Translations under genes and position numbers: made by a program | Notes under the pieces: model-generated | What the model was told of the DNA's origin: nothing | Seen by the model: only the letters and a program-made list of their open reading frames with translations | Database searches by the model: none | Shown here: one piece after another, positions 59,585-64,000 of the stretch | How the letters are laid out: every line of letters starts with the position of its first letter | How positions within the stretch are numbered: position 1 is the first letter of the stretch | Source of the DNA: Abelmoschus esculentus | Lineage: Eukaryota; Streptophyta; Magnoliopsida; Malvales; Malvaceae | Assembly (NCBI GenBank): GCA_035048815.1 | Contig: JAUCBN010000034.1 | Span: forward strand, 9,712,737-9,776,736 | Direction: 5' to 3' | Length of the DNA stretch: 64,000 bases

Positions 59585-60914
59585 TGATAAGTGCTCAACA
59601 CACTATCACTTTATACTCCTTTTATCGGCATTTATCACCAAATATTCACCCACTTGAACTAATGCATGTGCTTAATGTGATATATTTAGAAGTTATACTT
59701 AAATAGATAATATTTATAGAAAAAGGCATGTTTTACTGCGTTTTCATATCTATGCAGGAGAACCAGTGCCGCGGCAGGGACAAGGCCGAGGCAGGACCTG
59801 ATGCCGAGGCAGCAGCAGGAAGACAGGAAGCAAAGTGATAGGCGATGGAAGGAAAAAAATCCAAGGAACGTGTCTGGACTTGAAGCCCATGAATCAGAGC
59901 TGGCTAGCACAAGGAAAAGCGCAAAGGAAGACCACGCGGGAAAGCCCCCTTAGCCGAATTCAAACTTGGAAATATATTATTATTATATACTTGACTTGTT
60001 CCCTACTCCAAGTTGTATTCTACTTAGGAAAGGTTTGCCCTAGGTCTAGCCTATATAAAGACCTAGCCACCCAATGTATCACATATCGAAAATACCTAGG
60101 GAGAGCCGACTTCTACTCTTGTTTCCTTCCTCTCCATCATGTTCTAAAACCTTCATAGGGTTTAGGTGAAGGTTGTGGAGTATTTGTGAGAGGAGATTGT
60201 AATTTGTCTTTTATTCAATGCAATAAAGATTATCAAGGTTTGCTTATCCTTTGTTATTCCTTGTTCTTGCATTCAAGCCCGGGAGGGAAGTTTGTGAGTA
60301 ATCCATTTATCTAAGCTTAGGAGAGTTAGATTCACGAAAGGGTTAAGTACGGTGTTTCAATCGCGAAATACTAACTCGGCCTAGGGATAGGTTAAGAGTT
60401 TCAGCGGCTAAAAGAAGTGTGAGATTGGTTGGTGAGTATAATTGGTTCACGCCGGGAGGTATCATCAAGGACTAGTCATCAACAACACTCTGACTTAGGG
60501 ATAAGCGGAGTCATTCAAGGACACTTTGCCGAACTTTGGTAAAGTCTGCCCACGAGCAAGGGATTGCCGCGGCTGACAGCGTTATCGCTGCCCAGGCAGT
60601 AAACTGCAGTGCTGTCAAGGAAGAGATATGCGATTGCATTGGATAAAGACAAGTCAATCAAGTCCACAATACAATACAACTGGATCCTGGCCCATCTCTC
60701 TCTAATATTTCGACTCTTTATTTTTATTCAATTATTTTAGTTTAAATAAATCACACCAATTCACTTGTGCTTTTATCTTTCCACAGAGCAAGGAGATAAA
60801 GGAAGCATATTGAGTATACCAGTCCCTGAGGAGACGATAACTCGATAACATACTTATCACTTATTACTTGCGATGTGTCCGCTTGCACTAAACGCGCACT
60901 TTTGACACGCGACA
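59585..60914 (+). repeat. 3' LTR of the Athila-like element
   Basis: 1330 bp, begins TGATAAGTGCTCAACA and ends ACGCGACA. It includes the 114-bp segment (about 60389-60502) missing from the 5' copy. Confidence 0.92.
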
Positions 60915-61867
60915 GCTATCAATCCCCATAATGCTAAATTGCTAATCAAATTTGGCTTCCCCCATCTAAAATTTGTAGTTCCATCGACAATGTTCATCAA
61001 ATTCTTAAAACACAAGTATCTGCATTTTCTTTTGACATCATTTCTACAAGCTGACTAAGTTTCTTCTCCGAGGTTTCGAATCCTTGCAAAACACTTTGGG
61101 TTTCGTTAGGGAAGATTTTGGTTGCTTGTTTTAAGTCTATATTTGTTCCGGTTGGGTTATACACGGCGGTCGCCGTCACATACAAATTCCCTATTGAATA
61201 CTCTTGTAGCCGAGAATTCATTCTTTGCCGAAGATTCACTGGTTGGAATAAGAAAGATGGCTTTGGAGATCCTGAAACTAATTTAAAAGCAATGATGGTG
61301 TGTTTCCAGACGAATGCGCTGAGATCTACTACTCGGGAAGCATGTTCCAAGCTTTTGCTTTCAGTTTTGAACATTAGGGTGGAGATCGCGGTGGCGTCGA
61401 ACATGAAAATCCTTGTCGTCTTACGCCTTCCGTCGTTGAACAACAAGCTTTTCACGTCGGTATTCTCCAGCTTTAACTCGGACGGAGGGAAAAGCCTCGA
61501 CGATACCTCTAACAAACATTGAATCAATAATGCTCCGTCGGAGCCGCGACTAAAAGTTGTCCAAATCCTCAAGAAAGCATACATGGTTGATCCGTCGATG
61601 ATCTTGTGTAAAGCACACAAAGTCAGCGCGATCCCACCGCAATCGAAGACGTTGACTTGAACGGCTAATTGGGATGTCGTTAACTTGAACATGGTTCATT
61701 TCCTCGAACCACCGTGTTCGCTCAATGAAATCAGATGATCAGTATTTCACCCTGGTCTCAACGTATGAAACTCCGCATCATAATCATTAATGAAAAGGTT
61801 GTTCTTCAATTGGCCAGAAACAGGGTGAAACTGAGTCAAGGCTTTCTTAGCTTCTTCAGTTGGCTCT

Positions 61868-62146
61868 AAAATTTTAAAGAGATGGTGAAAATTTAAAATT
61901 TTAAAATTTAAGAGTTAAATTAAAGATAAAATAAAAATGAAATAATTATTTAGTGATTATATGGGTAATTTATCCTTTTATTATTGAGTGAAATCATTTT
62001 TCTGTTAACCCTTAACGGCTTTTAACGTCGGAGTGGCCATAAATTTACAGCCCGAAAACATATGTAACTGTATTGATTGATTTTCAAAATCGGTGACTAA
62101 ATTTGTACTGGAGGCAAACAAACGTGACCTCCGTAGTAATTAACCC
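61868..62146 (-). repeat. right terminal inverted repeat of the MULE
   Basis: Inverse copy of the left TIR, ending GTAATTAACCC at 62146 next to the 9-bp duplication. Confidence 0.85.
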
Positions 62147-62285
62147 TAAAAATTATTAAAATATTTATAAATTATTAAAAATATCTTCGAATGTTTTGTT
62201 TATGGTAAGTTTATTAATATCCTTAAACATATTTTTAAATGGAATCTTTATTTTATTAGAGAAATAATAAAATAAAAGTTATTCT

Positions 62286-62516
62286 TGTTGTGAATAAAAT
62301 AAAGAACAAGAAGAAAATAGACAAAAGAGAAAGAAAAAAGGGAGAGATTTTATTGTATTCTCAAAGTAGAGTTGTGTACAAAGCTTTCTCCAAAAGTCTA
62401 TATTTATAGGCATGGATAGAAACCCTAATTCCAATGGGTATTAAACCCTAATAATAAAGCCCATTAAACCTTCCTCTAATACATGGATATTCACCATAAA
62501 TAAAATATTCTTAACA
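62286..62516 (-). repeat. 3' LTR of the Copia element
   Basis: Read on the minus strand: polypurine tract CAAGGGGGAG (62526-62517), then TGTTAAGAATATTTTATT... to CACAACA at 62286. The ends TGTT/AACA are inverted; 231 bp. Confidence 0.85.
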
Positions 62517-62835
62517 CTCCCCCTTGAATATCCATGAAGATATTGTGCCTCGTTAAAACCTTACTAAGATAAAAATCCTGTGGGAAAAAAATGCTTAGTG
62601 AAGGAAAAAGAGTACACATATCTTTAATACGCAAAATATGTTGCCTCATTAAAAACCTTTTCCAGGAAAACCCAATGGGACAAAACCATGGATAAGGAAA
62701 AGAGTACAACACGTGTTTTACTCCCCCTCATAAACGCATCAAACAAGATCTCTAACACGACGCAATCCAATATTGTAAGTTAACTTCTCAAATGGAGCAG
62801 TAGGGAGCGCCTTAGTAAATAGATCTGCCAAATTA

Positions 62836-64000
62836 TCACATTAATGAAATTTTTTGCACATCAATGTCTCCATTCTTTTGTAGATCATGAGTGAAGAAGA
62901 ATTTTGGTGAGATGTGTTTTGTTCTATCACCCTTTATGTATCCTTCCTTAAGTTGGGCGATACATGTTGTATAATCCTCATATAAGACTGTCAGAAAAAA
63001 TTTTCGAGAGAGTAAACCACAATTTTCTCGAATATGTTGGGTTACAAACCTTAAACACATACATTCACGACTAGCCTCATGGATAGCCAAAATCTCAGCA
63101 TGATTAGAAGAAGTGTCGATAATAGTTTGTTTCATTGAACGCCAAGAAATTGTTGTATCACCGTATGTAAATACATAACCAGTTTGTGATCAAGCATTAT
63201 GAGGATCAGATAAGTATCCTGCATCCGCAAAACCGACCAATTCTGTTTTAGATATATTAGGAAAAAAATAATCCCATGTCTTTCGTACCTTGAAGATAAC
63301 GAAATATGTCTTTAATCCCATTCCAGTGTCTTCGGGTTGGGCATGATCTAAATCTTGCCAACAAATTGACAGCGAATGATATGTCTGGTCGTGTGTGACT
63401 AGAAAGATACATCAATGCACCAATAGCACTTAAGTATGGTACTTCTGGACCAAGAATGTCCTCATTCTTCTCTCGAGGACGGAATGGATCTTTGTTAACA
63501 TCAAGTGACCTAACAATCATGGGGGTGCTCAACAGATGTGCGTTATGCATGTAAAAACTCTTTAGCATTTTTTTCTATGTATGTTGATTAATGCACGAGG
63601 ATTCCATCCTTTAAGTGCTCAATATGTAATCCAAGACAAAATCTTGTTTTTCCGAGATCTTTCATTTCAAATTCTTTCTTTAAATATTTCACTGTCAAAG
63701 AGATCTCTTCAGGAGTTCCAATGATATTCAAATCATCAACATACACGACAATAATGACAAATCCGGAGCTAAACCTCTTAATAAAAATACACGGGGAAAT
63801 CTGATTATTCTTATAGTCTTCCGCTAATAAGTATTCACTGAGGCGATTATACCACATGCTCCCAGATTGTTTTAATCCATAAAGGGATCTATTTAATTTA
63901 ATTGAATAATGTTCTCGAGAACCTGAATTAACTGCTTCAGGCAATTTAAATCCTTCCAGAAGTTTCATATAAATATCATTATCAAGAGGCCCATATAGAT
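62836..64000 (-). pseudogene. Copia pol: RT and RNase H, partial and frameshifted
   Basis: From the right edge the frame is open (LYGPLDNDIYMKLLEGF) through 63588: SLYGLKQSGSMWYNRL, catalytic VYVDDLNIIG (about 63725-63752, both Asp intact) and FCLGLHIEHL. A TAA at about 63586-63588 and a frame slip at an A7 run (about 63570) follow. RT continues at 63568-63257 (GALMYLSSHTRPDISFAVNLLARF). RNase H is at 63135-62836 (SSNHAEILAIHEASRECMCLR, ISPKFFFTHDLQKNGDIDV), ended early by TAA. The rest of pol and gag are outside the window. Damage is light compared with the gypsy elements. Confidence 0.88.

Larger units (their letters stand above)
52783..60914 (+). mobile_element. non-autonomous Athila/Tat-like LTR retrotransposon
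   Basis: LTRs 52783-53998 and 59585-60914 (TGATAAG...CGCGACA) are flanked by a perfect 5-bp duplication GCTAT (52778-52782, 60915-60919). Inside: an Asp-tRNA-type PBS, gag, Athila-style protease, then a leader and a second ORF, then a long 3' non-coding part and polypurine tract. RT, RNase H and integrase are absent. By hand count the LTRs differ at about 18 positions over about 1216 compared, so the insertion is recent relative to its neighbours. It must have used enzymes of an autonomous relative. Confidence 0.92.
52628..61860 (-). pseudogene. BAHD acyltransferase, captured and split
   Basis: The coding pieces lie at 61860-60915 and 52782-52628 (minus), separated by the 8.1-kb LTR element. 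Seen in order: KKALTQFHPVSGQLKNN near the right TIR, the catalytic HKIIDG (HxxxD motif, about 61591-61608), the long 231-codon frame from ATG 61692, NFRWGKP (about 60960) in place of the family motif DFGWGKP, then EVWFTFSDKEMSFLE and FASPIP at the C-terminus. About the first 50 residues are missing; stops upstream of 61692, a frameshift near 61010 and a TAG at 52667-52669 kill it. BAHD enzymes transfer acyl groups from acyl-CoA to alcohols or amines in the cytosol; vinorine-synthase-like is my best subgroup guess. Confidence 0.8.
52087..62146. mobile_element. Mutator-like element (Pack-MULE) carrying a BAHD gene fragment, with a nested LTR element
   Basis: Both ends begin GGGTTAATTAC followed by GGAGGTCAC and form inverted repeats of about 240-280 bp. 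They are flanked by a perfect 9-bp target duplication TAAAAATTA (52078-52086 and 62147-62155), the size typical of Mutator-like elements. Removing the nested LTR element (52783-60914 plus one copy of its duplication) leaves about 1.9 kb, mostly a BAHD acyltransferase pseudogene and no transposase. That is the definition of a Pack-MULE: a non-autonomous MULE that has captured a host gene piece. Confidence 0.85.
62286..64000 (-). mobile_element. Ty1/Copia element (3' part)
   Basis: Minus-strand element running off the right edge: RT, RNase H, about 320 bases of non-coding end, polypurine tract and 3' LTR. ATTCT (62281-62285) beside the LTR is the candidate target duplication. Domain order (RT-RNase H last) and sequence are Copia. 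Confidence 0.9.

Noticed and set aside
1..64000. CRISPR arrays, operons, bacterial-type signals
   Set aside because: None seen; introns, LTR elements and MITEs show plant nuclear DNA.

Overview
The window is nuclear DNA from a dicot-type flowering plant. It has AT-rich intergenic DNA, GT-AG introns, plant-type LTR retrotransposons primed by initiator-Met or Asp tRNA, many MITEs, and two ordinary plant genes. I cannot name the species. Most of the 64 kb is transposon-derived. The gene models were built by hand from splice sites and reading frame.

Layout. 1-4024: 5' part of a decayed Ty3/gypsy element on the minus strand (gag, protease, start of RT, PBS, 1.87-kb LTR). 5724-5992: last exon of a small plastid-type membrane-protein gene, broken by one stop. 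6541-9218: a MITE and a small LTR element. 9386-17187: complete but heavily mutated Tekay/Del-like gypsy element. 18.2-19.8 kb: MITEs. 20702-23083: intact six-exon RABC/Rab18 GTPase gene (minus, 212 aa). 23.6-27.3 kb: MITEs. 27686-33484: intact twelve-exon gene for the WDR3/UTP12 ribosome-biogenesis protein (plus, 943 aa), with site II and telo-box-like motifs upstream. 34.8-38.3 kb: a MITE, a SINE-like stretch and an LTR fragment. 38341-39433: relic of a FAR1-type MULE transposase. 39760-41726: very old Athila gag, PBS and LTR relic (minus). 41732-49296: short-LTR chromodomain gypsy with perfect 5-bp target duplications whose middle is an LTR-less Athila gag-pol core. 49.8-51.5 kb: MITEs, one with perfect 8-bp duplications.

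52087-62146 is the most informative part. Long Mutator-type terminal inverted repeats with a perfect 9-bp target duplication enclose a captured BAHD acyltransferase pseudogene. That pseudogene is split by a younger 8.1-kb Athila-like element with its own perfect 5-bp duplication. The inner element has gag and protease but no RT, RNase H or integrase; in their place is a second ORF with its own TATA box. Its LTRs differ at roughly 18 places in 1.2 kb by hand count, so it probably moved fairly recently using enzymes supplied in trans. 62286-64000: 3' LTR and pol of a Copia element (minus) running off the window.

The two cellular genes serve separate processes: membrane trafficking (RABC) and 18S rRNA maturation (UTP12). 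The remainder is a layered record of insertion, nesting, deletion and C-to-T type decay.
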